Notes under the pieces: generated by a model
Told to the model about the DNA's origin: nothing
The model's input: the letters and a program-made list of their open reading frames with translations, nothing else
Database searches by the model: none
DNA from: Thiodiazotropha sp050291245
GTDB taxonomy: Bacteria; Pseudomonadota; Gammaproteobacteria; Chromatiales; Chromatiaceae
DNA length: 64,000 nt
Direction: 5' to 3'
Assembly: GCA_050291245.1 (NCBI GenBank)
Contig: JBNKJP010000051.1
Coordinates: 1-64,000, forward strand
Shown here: piece by piece, positions 7,345 to 16,368 of the stretch
How positions within the stretch are numbered: position 1 is the stretch's first letter
How the letters are laid out: each line of letters opens with the position of its first letter
Program-made: the position numbers and the translations under genes

Positions 7345-7455
7345 GTGAAGAGTAAAACCGTAAATGTTGAAGCCGTTATAGATGCCCCGATTGAAGAGGT
7401 ATGGAAAGTGCTGACAGACTGGAAAAATCAACCACTATGGCGAAAAGGAATAAAC
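7345..7455 (+). pseudogene. Truncated SRPBCC-family N-terminus
   Basis: The frame from a GTG at 7345 reads VNVEAVIDAPIEEVWKVLTDW, the classic first strand and helix of SRPBCC (START-like) proteins. Homology stops within about 37 codons, where the methyltransferase frame begins. The remaining frame to 7578 is out-of-frame shadow. The methyltransferase start lies inside this relic, so a deletion probably joined the two genes. Confidence 0.65.
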
Positions 7456-8111
7456 AAAAGCGAATTGACATGCACGGCGATTACTCAATATATGACACTC
7501 TATACGATGAAGCCCGAAGAAAAGGTTTCCCGGGATGGGGCGGTAAAGCTCGGATTGCTAAAGGGTATACTCAGGTAGCTAAAATTCTTGAAAACCCTTA
7601 CGTGCCTAAGTCAGGGAAAGTGGTAGAGTTGGGGTGTGGTGAAGGGCATTTATGTCGTTTACTTGCTGCGCATGGTTATAGCGTCACAGGAATAGATATT
7701 TCAGGTAAAGCCATTACGTGGGCACTAGAAAAAGAGGGTTTCCAACAAGCCATTAAATACGTTCAAGGTGATCTTTGCCAGTCCGAAGTATTAGTAGATG
7801 AGTGTTTTGATCTGGCTGTTGACGGTAACTGTTTACATTGCATTCTGGGAGAGGATCGTCCGCTGTTTTTGAGAAACGTTCATCGTCTTTTGTCGGTTGG
7901 TGGAATATTTTTTGTCAGCAGCCTTTGTAGCAAAAGTGATGTTTCAGTAACTTTGATGCGAGCAGGACAATCTTACCGACACGTCACCAGTATCAGCAGC
8001 CTATTGTTTGAACTTAAGAGTGCACAATGGTTTCTTCTGCGTAGTTTTTATATGCAAACAAATAAGTTGCAAGGCACAGAAAATGGCGTATCTGACACTG
8101 ACAAAAGATAA
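7437..8111 (+). CDS. Class I SAM-dependent methyltransferase
   Basis: The 224-residue protein has motif I VVELGCGEGHLCRLLAAHGY, GIDISGKAI as the acidic strand-2 end and YVQGDLCQSE, with FDLAVDGNCLHCILG around motif IV. The N-terminal MHGDYSIYDTLYDEARRKG and GWGG segment is common to a set of small-molecule methyltransferases of unknown substrate. The start is uncertain: ATG 7437 lies within a relic of another gene and has no strong ribosome site; ATG 7470 is an alternative. Its end overlaps the next gene by 29 bp. Confidence 0.82.
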   Translation: MAKRNKQKRIDMHGDYSIYDTLYDEARRKGFPGWGGKARIAKGYTQVAKILENPYVPKSGKVVELGCGEGHLCRLLAAHGYSVTGIDISGKAITWALEKEGFQQAIKYVQGDLCQSEVLVDECFDLAVDGNCLHCILGEDRPLFLRNVHRLLSVGGIFFVSSLCSKSDVSVTLMRAGQSYRHVTSISSLLFELKSAQWFLLRSFYMQTNKLQGTENGVSDTDKR

Positions 8112-8847
8112 TATCAAGAACGAACACATTTGCTGTGCATTTTCCGACAAGAAGTGTACAGAGAGTTATGAGCTAAAGAAGCAATGGCTTAAAACTGAAT
8201 TCGACAATGAGTATGTTTTTCGTCGTCTTGATGAACGAGCAAAAGTATTTATTGAGTATGGCCCCGCTGAGAAAGCATGGGTTCCGGTAACGGCGCCTAA
8301 TTACATGATGATCGGGTGCTTCTGGGTTTCTGGGAAGTTCAAAGGCCATGGACACGGAAAAGCTTTGCTAAAAGAAGCGATTAAAGATGCAAAACGGCAA
8401 AACAGGGATGGCCTTGTGACCGTCGTTGGCACCAAAAAATTTTACTTCATGAGTGACACGAAATGGCTACTGAGCCAAGGATTCGAGATAATTGAGAGTA
8501 TTCCTTCAGGTTTCAGCCTCATTTCCATGGGCTTTAGCTCATCAAGCGCGAGACCCTGTTTCAATAAATCGGTGCGAAGTGCTACGTGCCCAGATCGGAA
8601 GGGTTTGGTTGTCTATTATTCCAACCGATGCCCGTATTCGGAATACCATGTCAAGAGCTCGCTTGTTGAAACTGCCAGAAATCGTAACCTGCCGCAAAAA
8701 GCAATCAAACTTGAAACCAGGGAACAGGCGCAGTCCTGTCCATCGCCCGCAACAATATTCAGTCTATTCTTAAATGGGAGATTCGTTACTACAGATATCA
8801 GTGTATGCATGGAGAATCGGTTTGACAAAATCGTCGGGAAACGATAA
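8083..8847 (+). CDS. GNAT acetyltransferase with C-terminal YoaP domain
   Basis: The 254-residue protein combines an N-terminal GNAT domain (MAYLTLTKDNIKNEHICCAF; VSGKFKGHGHGKALLKEAI for acetyl-CoA binding) with a C-terminal YoaP-like domain recognised by YYSNRCPYSEYHV, ETREQAQSCPSPATIFSLF and NGRFVTTDI. The substrate is unknown. It overlaps the end of the methyltransferase, pointing to co-expression or to sloppy cassette joining. Confidence 0.85.
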   Translation: MAYLTLTKDNIKNEHICCAFSDKKCTESYELKKQWLKTEFDNEYVFRRLDERAKVFIEYGPAEKAWVPVTAPNYMMIGCFWVSGKFKGHGHGKALLKEAIKDAKRQNRDGLVTVVGTKKFYFMSDTKWLLSQGFEIIESIPSGFSLISMGFSSSSARPCFNKSVRSATCPDRKGLVVYYSNRCPYSEYHVKSSLVETARNRNLPQKAIKLETREQAQSCPSPATIFSLFLNGRFVTTDISVCMENRFDKIVGKR

Positions 8848-8864
8848 GCACACAAGGAGAAACA

Positions 8865-9296
8865 ATGTACTCGATTCAAGGGGGGTGTCACTGCGGGAAT
8901 ATTTCATATGTAGCGGAATTTACAAAGGAATTGGCTACTTACTCACCACGAGCATGCGATTGTAATCTTTGTACTAGTCATGCCGCCTCATACGTATCGG
9001 ATAGGAATGGCTCACTCAAAATATTCATAAAAAAAGAATCTGATGTAAGTAGATACAGACAAGGCAGTCGAATTGCCGATTTTCTGATTTGCAAAAATTG
9101 TGGTGTTATGATTGGAGTTTGCTATGAAGAAAATGGCTGCGTCTATGGTTCGATAAATATCAGGTCGACCGGAGCGTCAGTTGTCTTTAGTGAAAGCCGG
9201 ATAGCACAGCTGGCCATCTTAAGTGATGAAGAGCGTATCAATCGCTGGAAAAAGTATTGGTTTGCGAATGTTCAAATTACGCACGAAGAGGAATAG
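8865..9296 (+). CDS. GFA (CENP-V) family zinc protein
   Basis: The 143-residue protein shows the GFA zinc ligands: GGCHCGNISY at the start, CDCNLCTSHAAS and CKNCGVMIG. The fold occurs in glutathione-dependent formaldehyde-activating enzyme, but most members have no proven reaction. The ATG at 8865 follows a strong AAGGAGA site. The stop codon abuts the ATG of the next gene. Confidence 0.9.
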   Translation: MYSIQGGCHCGNISYVAEFTKELATYSPRACDCNLCTSHAASYVSDRNGSLKIFIKKESDVSRYRQGSRIADFLICKNCGVMIGVCYEENGCVYGSINIRSTGASVVFSESRIAQLAILSDEERINRWKKYWFANVQITHEEE

Positions 9297-9827
9297 ATGG
9301 ATGATTTGGAGATAATAATGACTTTAGAAAGGAAAATGGCGGATGCATTCAATTTGACAGATGAAAATTGGATGAAACATGCAAATCCCATTAGCGTCTG
9401 GACCAGATACTCTGTCTTGCCGGTTATTGTGATTGCCTTTTGGAGCAGGATTTGGATAGGCTGGTGGTGTCTGATACCAGGGGTTTTATCTGTCCTTTGG
9501 ATGTTTTTCAACCCGGTTGTTTTCAAAAAGCCAAAATCAACAAAGAACTGGGCTTCAAAGGCAGTGCTTGGTGAGCGTGTATATTTGAATAGGGACAAGA
9601 TACAACTTCCAAATCATCATAATGTGCCTTTGTACACTATTTTGAACAGTATCTCATCAGTAGGATTGCTCTTGTCGATATGGTCAATTACTTATTATTC
9701 GGTTTGGGGGGCTGTTTTGGGGGTAACAATGACTTATCTCGGAAAAAGCTGGTTTCTCGACCGCATGGTGTGGTTGTATGAAGATATGAAAAACGTAAAT
9801 GAAACATACAAGGGTTGGGAATATTGA
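9297..9827 (+). CDS. DUF6653-like integral membrane protein
   Basis: This 176-residue protein has HANPISVWTRYSVLPVIVIAF and four probable membrane segments: two around residues 35-75 and two around 105-145. KSTKNWASKAVLGERVYLN sits between the halves. It resembles small membrane proteins annotated DUF6653; no function is known. GAGGAA in the preceding gene's last codons supplies the ribosome site. Confidence 0.65.
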   Translation: MDDLEIIMTLERKMADAFNLTDENWMKHANPISVWTRYSVLPVIVIAFWSRIWIGWWCLIPGVLSVLWMFFNPVVFKKPKSTKNWASKAVLGERVYLNRDKIQLPNHHNVPLYTILNSISSVGLLLSIWSITYYSVWGAVLGVTMTYLGKSWFLDRMVWLYEDMKNVNETYKGWEY

Positions 9828-9897
9828 TTGCTTAAGATGTTAATGAGATATGAATTAACTATATTACAATTTGTTTCGACTGGTTGGAAATAATGGT

Positions 9898-10470
9898 GTG
9901 AAAATAGTAATTATGCGGCATGGTAAGCCTGTCATGGATTTGGATAAAATCAAGTATCAAAAAATGCCGGCCACCCACCTGGCAAAAATTGTAGATGAAT
10001 ATGAAAAGACAGATCTGGATCATTTGAATCTGCCCCTTGATGAGGCATTGGAGATAGCTGCGGAATCTACTGTTTCAGTATGTAGTGATCTGCCTCGGGC
10101 AATATCTTCGGTACGGGTTCTTGGGTTAGAGAAAGTAATTCGAATAGATCCGGTATTTAGAGAGTCTGCATTGCCATACTTAGAGTTAAAGCGCCCTAAG
10201 TTAACGTTTTTCACATGGGCAATATTGTTTAGACTCGCTTGGTTTTGTGGGTTTTCTAGAAATGGTGAATCAATTCGAAACGCAAAAGTACGTGCAAAGT
10301 ACGGTGCCAATATACTTGAGAATTTCGCCGAAAAAGAAACTGTTGTTCTGCATGTGGGGCACGGAATTATGAATCGGTTGCTAATCAAAGAATTTAAACG
10401 CAAAGGCTGGAAAGTTAAAGATTGTACCGGTGAAAAATACTGGTCGTATACGGTATTGGAGTATAAATAA
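9898..10470 (+). CDS. Histidine phosphatase (phosphoglycerate mutase-like)
   Basis: The frame has the catalytic MRHGKP with the phospho-accepting His at residue 8, a conserved VCSDLPRAISS arm and VLHVGHGIMNRLL with the second catalytic His. The protein is 190 residues from the GTG at 9898, which places the RHG motif at the normal distance from the N-terminus; a TTG at 9871 would add nine residues without homology. The substrate is unknown. This is the last gene of the AT-rich run. Confidence 0.85.
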   Translation: MKIVIMRHGKPVMDLDKIKYQKMPATHLAKIVDEYEKTDLDHLNLPLDEALEIAAESTVSVCSDLPRAISSVRVLGLEKVIRIDPVFRESALPYLELKRPKLTFFTWAILFRLAWFCGFSRNGESIRNAKVRAKYGANILENFAEKETVVLHVGHGIMNRLLIKEFKRKGWKVKDCTGEKYWSYTVLEYK

Positions 10471-10560
10471 CCGTTTCATAGGCGGCAATTACAGATTTTT
10501 AGTGAATAATAAAATTCTACTTCTTTAGTCTTCTAAGAAATACTACAACGGGGGTGACAA

Positions 10561-11028
10561 ATGCTTGATCGAAAGGAGTTCCTGAAAATCGTTGAAAACA
10601 CGCCCCTGGTGTCTATCGATCTGATCGTGCGAAACGATCGGGATGAAGTGCTATTAGGAAAGCGCAATAACGCACCTGCAATGGGTTATTGGTTTGTTCC
10701 TGGTGGACGCATTATGAAATCTGAATCTCTGTCGCAGGCATTCGAACGTATCGTGTTTACAGAACTGGGTGGATCCTTCGATATTGGATCATCCCGTTTG
10801 ATAGGCGTTTTTGAACATCACTATGCGGATAACCTTGCCAATGACACCTTTGGTACACATTACATCGCTATGGGTATGCAATTGAATATCGCGGAACAGC
10901 TACCTGATTTGCCCCTTCAGCAACACACCGAGTATCAGTGGATGGCGGTCGATGTGTTGCTGAACAACTCTCAGGTGCATCAGAATACCAAAGATTACTT
11001 CATCGCATCACAAGGGTTACGTATCTGA
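10561..11028 (+). CDS. gmm: GDP-mannose mannosyl hydrolase (Nudix)
   Basis: The 155-residue protein matches GDP-mannose mannosyl hydrolase: TPLVSIDLIVRN, LLGKRNNAPAMGYWFVPGGR, FERIVFTELGG, GVFEHHYADN and GTHYIAMGM. As usual in this subfamily the Nudix box is altered, with ER in place of the normal RE and no double glutamate. It hydrolyses GDP-mannose to GDP and mannose and is usually tied to surface polysaccharide synthesis, but no such cluster adjoins it here. GGGGGTGAC is an extended ribosome site. Confidence 0.9.
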   Translation: MLDRKEFLKIVENTPLVSIDLIVRNDRDEVLLGKRNNAPAMGYWFVPGGRIMKSESLSQAFERIVFTELGGSFDIGSSRLIGVFEHHYADNLANDTFGTHYIAMGMQLNIAEQLPDLPLQQHTEYQWMAVDVLLNNSQVHQNTKDYFIASQGLRI

Positions 11029-11086
11029 ATGTACTCTTCGAAGATCCTGGAATTCGTTTGTAGTGGCCGAACCGGAGGCGTTCTCT

Positions 11087-11995
11087 GTGATTAATCGCGC
11101 AACAGGCCTTTTCCCTTTGTGGGCGCTACTCTTTTCTTTCTTGGCCTTTTGGAGACCCGGGGTGTTTGTTGGCTTAAAACCTGCCATCCTGCCTCTGCTG
11201 GGTGTTGTCATGTTTGGCATGGGCATGACGCTTACATGGGATCACTTCAGGGCAGTACTTCAGCGTCCTGCCGTGGTAGGTCTTGGTGTCCTATTGCAAT
11301 ATTTGGTGATGCCTTTAGCGGCGTGGTTGATCGCAGAAGCGCTGGGTCTTCCGCCTGCTCTGATGGCGGGGCTGGTGCTGGTAGGCGCCTGTCCCGGTGG
11401 CACCGCCTCCAACGTGGTCTGCTTTCTGGCGAAGGGAGATGTGGCCCTATCGATCACCCTGACCACGGTTTCGACCCTGCTGGCTATCATCATGACACCC
11501 CTGTTAACAGATCTCTATGTGGGTCAGAAGGTGCCGGTGCCCGTGGAGAACATGCTCTGGTCGATCTTCAAGATTGTGCTGCTTCCGGTTACCCTGGGTG
11601 TTGTGGTAAATCGGTTGCTCGGTACGAAGCTCGCTCGCTTCAAACCGGTGTTTCCCCTGGTCTCAGTGATCGCTATCGTGGTGATCATTGCCATTATCGT
11701 GGCCCTGAATCGGGCTAACCTGGGTAGTTTGGGCGTGGCGGTCGGCGTGGCGGTGGTGTTGCATAATGCGCTGGGGCTGTTGCTGGGCTACTGGCTGCCC
11801 AAAACCCTGGGTCTGCCGGAACGGCTCTGCCGGACTCTGGCCATCGAGGTCGGTATGCAGAACTCCGGGTTGGGAGTTGCCCTGGCGGTTAAGTATTTCT
11901 CAGTGGCCGCGGCATTGCCCGGTGCCATCTTCTCTATTTGGCATAATATGTCGGGATCGATGCTGGCAGGATTTTGGTCTCGTACGGATCGTTGA
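11087..11995 (+). CDS. Bile acid:sodium symporter (BASS) family transporter
   Basis: The 302-residue protein has about ten hydrophobic segments and the BASS signatures VVMFGMGMTLT, VGACPGGTASNVVCFLAKGDV and EVGMQNSGLG. Such carriers move organic anions with sodium; the bacterial substrate is often unknown. I chose GTG 11087 because GGAGG lies 8 bases upstream and the resulting MINRATGLFPLWALL runs into the first membrane helix; GTG 11063 is possible. Confidence 0.9.
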   Translation: MINRATGLFPLWALLFSFLAFWRPGVFVGLKPAILPLLGVVMFGMGMTLTWDHFRAVLQRPAVVGLGVLLQYLVMPLAAWLIAEALGLPPALMAGLVLVGACPGGTASNVVCFLAKGDVALSITLTTVSTLLAIIMTPLLTDLYVGQKVPVPVENMLWSIFKIVLLPVTLGVVVNRLLGTKLARFKPVFPLVSVIAIVVIIAIIVALNRANLGSLGVAVGVAVVLHNALGLLLGYWLPKTLGLPERLCRTLAIEVGMQNSGLGVALAVKYFSVAAALPGAIFSIWHNMSGSMLAGFWSRTDR

Positions 11996-12059
11996 GCATC
12001 TTGCTTAACAAGAAGCGCTCAAACCTTTCGAGTGGTCGATTGCATATTTTTTTTAAGCT

Positions 12060-12581
12060 TTAGTGCTGTTGCTGCATTTTGAAACGCTCGCGTATCACTT
12101 CTTGTTCATCAGGTGTGAGGGACTGCCAGCGTTCGAGCCGCTCTTTTAGGCGTGCTCTGAAGCGCTCGCGCTGCTCGGGTGACATCGCGGACCATCGTTC
12201 GCGCAGTTTGGCTTTCTGTTCGGAGGGGAGACTGCGAAACAGTTGCATGCGCTGACGGATACGTGCCTGCTCTTCAGGCGGAAGTTGTTTGAATTCACGG
12301 TATCGCTCTCTGAAACGGGCTTTCTCTTCCTCGCTGAAAGACTGCCAGCGCGCAAATCGCTGGCGTAGCAGTTGCTTTTGTTCCGTCGATAAGTTCTTCC
12401 AGCGCTGCGCACCTTGTTGCAGGCGCTGTTGCTGTTTGGGTTCGAGGCTACTCCAGCGTGATTTAAATGGCTCGAGAATCTGTTGTTCATTTTCGTTTAA
12501 TGACTCCCATTCCAGGGCATGGCAGAGCAGGGGGGAGACGGTCATGCTCAGGGCTAGGATCAGATAGTTCACGCGCTTCAT
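12060..12581 (-). CDS. DUF3106 protein with 18-residue repeats
   Basis: The 173-residue protein has a signal peptide (MKRVNYLILALSMTVSPLLC) followed by at least five tandem 18-residue units of the type RWQSFSEEEKARFRERYR. Each unit is a charged helix with aromatic residues at fixed places. This matches DUF3106; the pattern recalls LTxxQ periplasmic sensor/chaperone proteins, which is a comparison only. It is the last gene of an operon with an ECF sigma factor and overlaps the previous gene by 4 bp. Confidence 0.88.
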   Translation of the reverse strand: MKRVNYLILALSMTVSPLLCHALEWESLNENEQQILEPFKSRWSSLEPKQQQRLQQGAQRWKNLSTEQKQLLRQRFARWQSFSEEEKARFRERYREFKQLPPEEQARIRQRMQLFRSLPSEQKAKLRERWSAMSPEQRERFRARLKERLERWQSLTPDEQEVIRERFKMQQQH

Positions 12582-12763
12582 CGTTCGGCTCCCGCTTCAG
12601 TCTTCAGCATTGGCTCTTCGTCAATCTCCGGTGCGTCCCAGTTACCTTGCTCGTCTGTGAATTCAGCCAAGAACATCAGCAGCTGTGAATCGGGTGCCTC
12701 TTCAGCCTGCGCGAGGACCAAGGGCAATCCAATAAGCAGCAACAAGCTAACCCGATGTCGCAT
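12578..12763 (-). CDS. Small exported protein of the ECF sigma operon
   Basis: The 61-residue protein starts MRHRVSLLLLIGLPLVLAQA, a clear signal peptide, and leaves a mature part of about 41 acidic residues with LLMFLAEFTDEQGNW. I do not know its function. ATG 12763 was preferred over an upstream in-frame ATG because it starts the signal peptide directly. It overlaps the membrane protein gene before it by 17 bp and the DUF3106 gene after it by 4 bp. Confidence 0.7.
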   Translation of the reverse strand: MRHRVSLLLLIGLPLVLAQAEEAPDSQLLMFLAEFTDEQGNWDAPEIDEEPMLKTEAGAER

Positions 12764-13100
12764 CGTCTTGCTCCAACCAGTCGTAGAAGGCCATCTCCTG
12801 TTCAAAGTCCTCTAACTGGCTGATCAGTTCCAGATCTTGGGAAGTGATTGTCTTGGCTGTGGCAGGCAGTGTGGTGTCTTGCGGTAGAAGTATCGGTAGC
12901 GCTGCCAGAAGACACAGCCCGGCTGCCAGGGAGAAGCCCAGTGCGGGGTAGTGGCGCCGCAGCCAGGGGCGTTGCTGTCCGATGGCTCGGGACCTTGCTC
13001 GGCGCAGACACTCGCCCAGAACTACATCCTGACATGTATGCTCCAGTGCCGTATCCAATAGACGTTTGATCTCGTGCTGCTGTTGGCAGTTATCGTTCAT
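12747..13100 (-). CDS. Probable anti-sigma-like membrane protein
   Basis: The 117-residue protein has a cytoplasmic N-terminus (LLDTALEHTCQDVVLGECLR), one membrane helix at about residues 53-72 (LGFSLAAGLCLLAALPILL) and a short acidic periplasmic tail. Size, topology and a 4-bp overlap with the ECF sigma factor gene suggest an anti-sigma factor, although no zinc-binding anti-sigma motif (HxxxCxxC) is visible. The role is inferred from context. Confidence 0.65.
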   Translation of the reverse strand: MNDNCQQQHEIKRLLDTALEHTCQDVVLGECLRRARSRAIGQQRPWLRRHYPALGFSLAAGLCLLAALPILLPQDTTLPATAKTITSQDLELISQLEDFEQEMAFYDWLEQDDATSG

Positions 13101-13612
13101 GGCCAGTGTTCTCCCAGCCGTTGTTGCAGGGATTTCAGTCCCCTCGAATAGTGTGTCTTTACGCTGCCAGCACTGATTCCCATGGCAATGGCCGTTTCCT
13201 GTGTGTTCATGCCGTCCCAAAGCCGGCACAGGACCGCCTGTCGTTGCCTCAGCGGCAGATCCCCCAAGGCGGACTCCAGGGCCACGATCGCGCTAGCGTT
13301 GGTCACGTCCAGTGTGGGATCCGGCAGCCCCGAGGCAAAGGAATCGGGACCGTCGTCGCCGAACAGGTAGGTGACGATGGATCTGACCTGTCGGCGGCGA
13401 TGCCAGTCCATGATGCGTGAATTGACCACGCGATAGAACAGGGGGCGCCAAGCTATTCTCTCCTTGTTTGCGTATTTTTCTACAAATTTGATCATGGCGT
13501 CCTGGACGATGTCGAGGGCCTCTTCCCGAGAACGGGTTGAAAGCTCTGCCATGCGGTAGGCACGTTTCTCCTCCCGGGCTAGAAATGCATCCAATGCCTG
13601 ATCAAATTCCAA
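13097..13612 (-). CDS. ECF-type RNA polymerase sigma factor
   Basis: The 171-residue protein has region 2 (MAELSTRSREEALDIVQDAM; FYRVVNSRIMDWHRRR) and region 4 (LPLRQRQAVLCRLWDGMNTQETAIAMGISAGSVKTHYSRGLKSL). It heads a four-gene operon in which successive genes overlap by 4, 17 and 4 bp. ECF factors normally activate their own operon; the likely promoter is in the 80 bp upstream, but I could not define -35 and -10 boxes. Confidence 0.93.
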   Translation of the reverse strand: MEFDQALDAFLAREEKRAYRMAELSTRSREEALDIVQDAMIKFVEKYANKERIAWRPLFYRVVNSRIMDWHRRRQVRSIVTYLFGDDGPDSFASGLPDPTLDVTNASAIVALESALGDLPLRQRQAVLCRLWDGMNTQETAIAMGISAGSVKTHYSRGLKSLQQRLGEHWP

Positions 13613-13693
13613 AGTTGATTCACCTGTCTTCTACACTTGAATTGGGTGTTCTTTGCAGCCTAAATACTGATTTACTGACAATCAGCCCACTGT

Positions 13694-14098
13694 TCAAGTT
13701 TTTTGTGAACCGCGCGCTCTATAGCGATTCCGTTGGGTATGGTCCTGGGGTCTGTCGGAAAGATTCAGATACCCCTGTTCCACCAGTCGCAGTATGATCA
13801 CCGCTGAGACCAGCTTGGATGTCGATGCTGACTCATAAGAGGTTTGTAAGGTTGAGCTTCCCCGGTTGAAGCTGTAGCGTCGTCCATCTTCTCTTTCCAC
13901 CGAAAATGAGAAATCCACCTCGGATGAGGTGCGCGAAAGTATCCTGTCCATTTGCGATTCCAGCTTGGTGATCGAACACCGTGAATCGGAGCTGTCTCTG
14001 TCAAACAACGTCTTGATGCGATCACCCGGTTCGCCGGTTGCGGCGGTTGTCGCGAGGATCAGAAGAGCAGCCGAGATGGTGCGTAGCTTTGGTTTCAT
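13694..14098 (-). pseudogene. Truncated serine hydrolase (beta-lactamase family)
   Basis: The 134-residue frame begins with a signal peptide and continues to YESASTSKLVSAVIILRLVEQGYLNLSDRPQD, which includes the nucleophile motif SxxK (STSK). Family members are some 350-400 residues. Here homology stops right after LSDRPQD and the remaining catalytic parts are absent before the sigma factor gene. It is therefore a 5' fragment, probably not active. Confidence 0.8.
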
Positions 14099-14243
14099 GT
14101 GAGGCTCCTTGCCAGGTTAATAATAAATACGCTTTCCGTTATTAACGCAACAGCGACGGATCGGTTGACAAGGAAGGGGGATTTATTTGCGCAATGTGCC
14201 AAGTGGAACGATCGATCCGTTAGCATCCGTGCTAGATGGCCGA

Positions 14244-15242
14244 TTATCCCGCTATCCATCCATCCCTGAAGGATGGCAGATGATAGGCCGTGTTGATCTC
14301 ATCGGGTGAGGCATTACATCCACTGTATTGAAGTACGACTTTCTTGCCTTGTAGTTGATGCTTCAGTTTGAGGGCGGCCATCAGGGTGGCGGCCCCCGCG
14401 CCTTCAAGGAAATTGTGCGTGTAGTGTCCCGCCAGGGCAATTCCTTGGTAGATCTCTTGTTCTGACAACACAACAAAATCCGCCAGGTTGTCCTTGTAGA
14501 TTTGGAACGGCAGTTCATATCCAATGCCGGTGGCAAATCCCCCGGCAAAGCTGGTGTTCGGTGCTGAGACGATGGTTCCGGCTTTCCAGGATTGAAACGC
14601 GGCGTTCGAGGCGGCTGCTTGAACGGCGAATATCTGGATGCCGGGATTGATGGCCTTGAGTACGGTGATTGCCGCCGCGGCTTCGCTGCCCGCACCTATG
14701 GGCAGAATGACCGCATCCAGATCCGGGATCGCCGCGATGATTTCAAGAAATTCGGTTCCGACTCCGTTGATGATATGCGGTTCATTGGCGGGATGGGCGA
14801 AGTAGAGGTTTTGTTGCTCGGACAACTCGGCGACAACTCGGGAAGCCTCTTCGAAATTGCTTCCGGCTTCTATCAGCCTGGCTCCGGTCGACTCGATATT
14901 CCGGTTTTTCACCGGGTTGTTGTTGAGCGGTACGACAACGGTTGCCTCGATGCCCAGCCAGGCCGCGGATTGAGCAATGGAAACACCGTGGTTGCCGGTC
15001 GAAAACGTCATCACGCCGGGAACGCCCGCATCCTTTAAATGGTGCATCAGGTTGATGCCGCCGCGGATCTTGAACGACCCGGTCGGGTTGAGGTTTTCGT
15101 GCTTGATATAGATTTCGGCATCGATCAATGAGGATAGGTTTTTGTAGTGTCGCAGTGGCGTTTGCGACAGATGGGCGGTGACGACTTTCCTCGCTTTGAG
15201 AACTTCGTTGAGGGATATAGGGGCTGTTTTAGGATCTTTCAT
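14244..15242 (-). CDS. PLP-dependent threonine dehydratase-like enzyme
   Basis: The 332-residue fold-type II PLP enzyme has the Schiff-base motif NPTGSFKIRGG, the STGNHGVSIA phosphate loop and PIGAGSEAAA. It resembles threonine/serine dehydratases and EutB-like enzymes. The normal SGGN near the C-terminus is SGCN here (LQYSGCNASPDE), which could change specificity. Its start overlaps the carboxynorspermidine decarboxylase stop by 4 bp, so it is the third gene of that operon, and a role in amine or aspartate-family metabolism is plausible but unproven. Confidence 0.85.
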   Translation of the reverse strand: MKDPKTAPISLNEVLKARKVVTAHLSQTPLRHYKNLSSLIDAEIYIKHENLNPTGSFKIRGGINLMHHLKDAGVPGVMTFSTGNHGVSIAQSAAWLGIEATVVVPLNNNPVKNRNIESTGARLIEAGSNFEEASRVVAELSEQQNLYFAHPANEPHIINGVGTEFLEIIAAIPDLDAVILPIGAGSEAAAAITVLKAINPGIQIFAVQAAASNAAFQSWKAGTIVSAPNTSFAGGFATGIGYELPFQIYKDNLADFVVLSEQEIYQGIALAGHYTHNFLEGAGAATLMAALKLKHQLQGKKVVLQYSGCNASPDEINTAYHLPSFRDGWIAG

Positions 15243-16368
15243 GATAGGCGAGATTCGTAATCCGGATAACCAAAGCGTCGTATGACTTCGATTTCACCGT
15301 TTTCGTGTTGCAGGGCAATAGCGGGGTGTGCGACCCCGTTGAACAGTGTGGTCTTGACCATGGTGTAGTGGATCATGTCCTCGAAGATCACCCGATCACC
15401 GATCTGCAAAGGCTGATCGAAGGCGTAGTCGCCGATGATATCCCCGGCCAGGCAGGTCATGCCGCCGAGTCGGTAGGTGTGGGGCTTGCGGTCCGGATGG
15501 TCCGCGCCCCGTACCTCGGGGCGGTAGGGCATCTCCAGCACATCCGGCATGTGTGCGGTGGCGGAGGTGTCGAGGATGGCGATGTCGATTCCCCCGCGAC
15601 GGATGATATCGAGCACGCTGGAAACCAGGGGGCCGGTGCGCCAGGCGATGGCCGAACCGGGTTCCAGGACCACCTCGAGATGGGGGTGACGCTCGCGGAA
15701 TCCGCGTAACACCCGGATCAGTTTTTCCACGTCGTAGCCGGCCCGGGTCATCAGGTGCCCGCCCCCCAGGTTGCACCACTTCATCTGTGGGAGCAGGTGA
15801 CCGAAGCGTTTCTCCACCGCCTCAATCAGCCGTTCCGTGGCATCGGCCCCGCATTCGCACAGGGCATGTACATGCAGACCTTCGATGCCTTGGGGGACGC
15901 CGTCGAGGAGTTCCTCCCGGGGAATGCCGAGACGCGACTGCTCGCCACTGGGGTTGTACAGGGCGGTCTCGACTTCATCGATCCGGGGGTTGACCCGCAG
16001 GCCGCAGGAGATGCCGGCGGCCAGGGCCTGATCACCGAGGCGTTCCCACTGACTCAGGGAGTTGAAGGAGATGCGGTCAGAGAGGCCGATCAGGTCGGGA
16101 AACTCCGCATCGGTGTAGGCCGGTGCGTAGAGATGGACGTGGCCGCCGAAATGCTCCCGGGCCAGGCGCGCTTCGTTGTAGGAGCTGGCGGAGCAGCCCG
16201 GCAGATATTCCCGCACGATCGGAAAACTCGACCACATGGCGAAGCCCTTGAGCGCCAGTATGATGGTGCAGCCGCTCGCTTTCTGGATCCGGTCGATTAG
16301 CTCCAGATTGACGCGCAGTTTCGCCGCCTCCAGCACGTAGCAGGGAGACGGCGCGGCGTTCAGATCCG

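Noticed and set aside
7267..7347. Possible 26-residue ORF after the PaiB-like gene
   Set aside because: It starts with GTG, is very short, has no recognisable similarity and lies before a gene relic.
6614..11028. Integron cassette array
   Set aside because: The gene types and compact layout suggest cassettes, but no integrase gene is present and I could not identify attC-like paired GTTRRRY/RYYYAAC sites between the genes.
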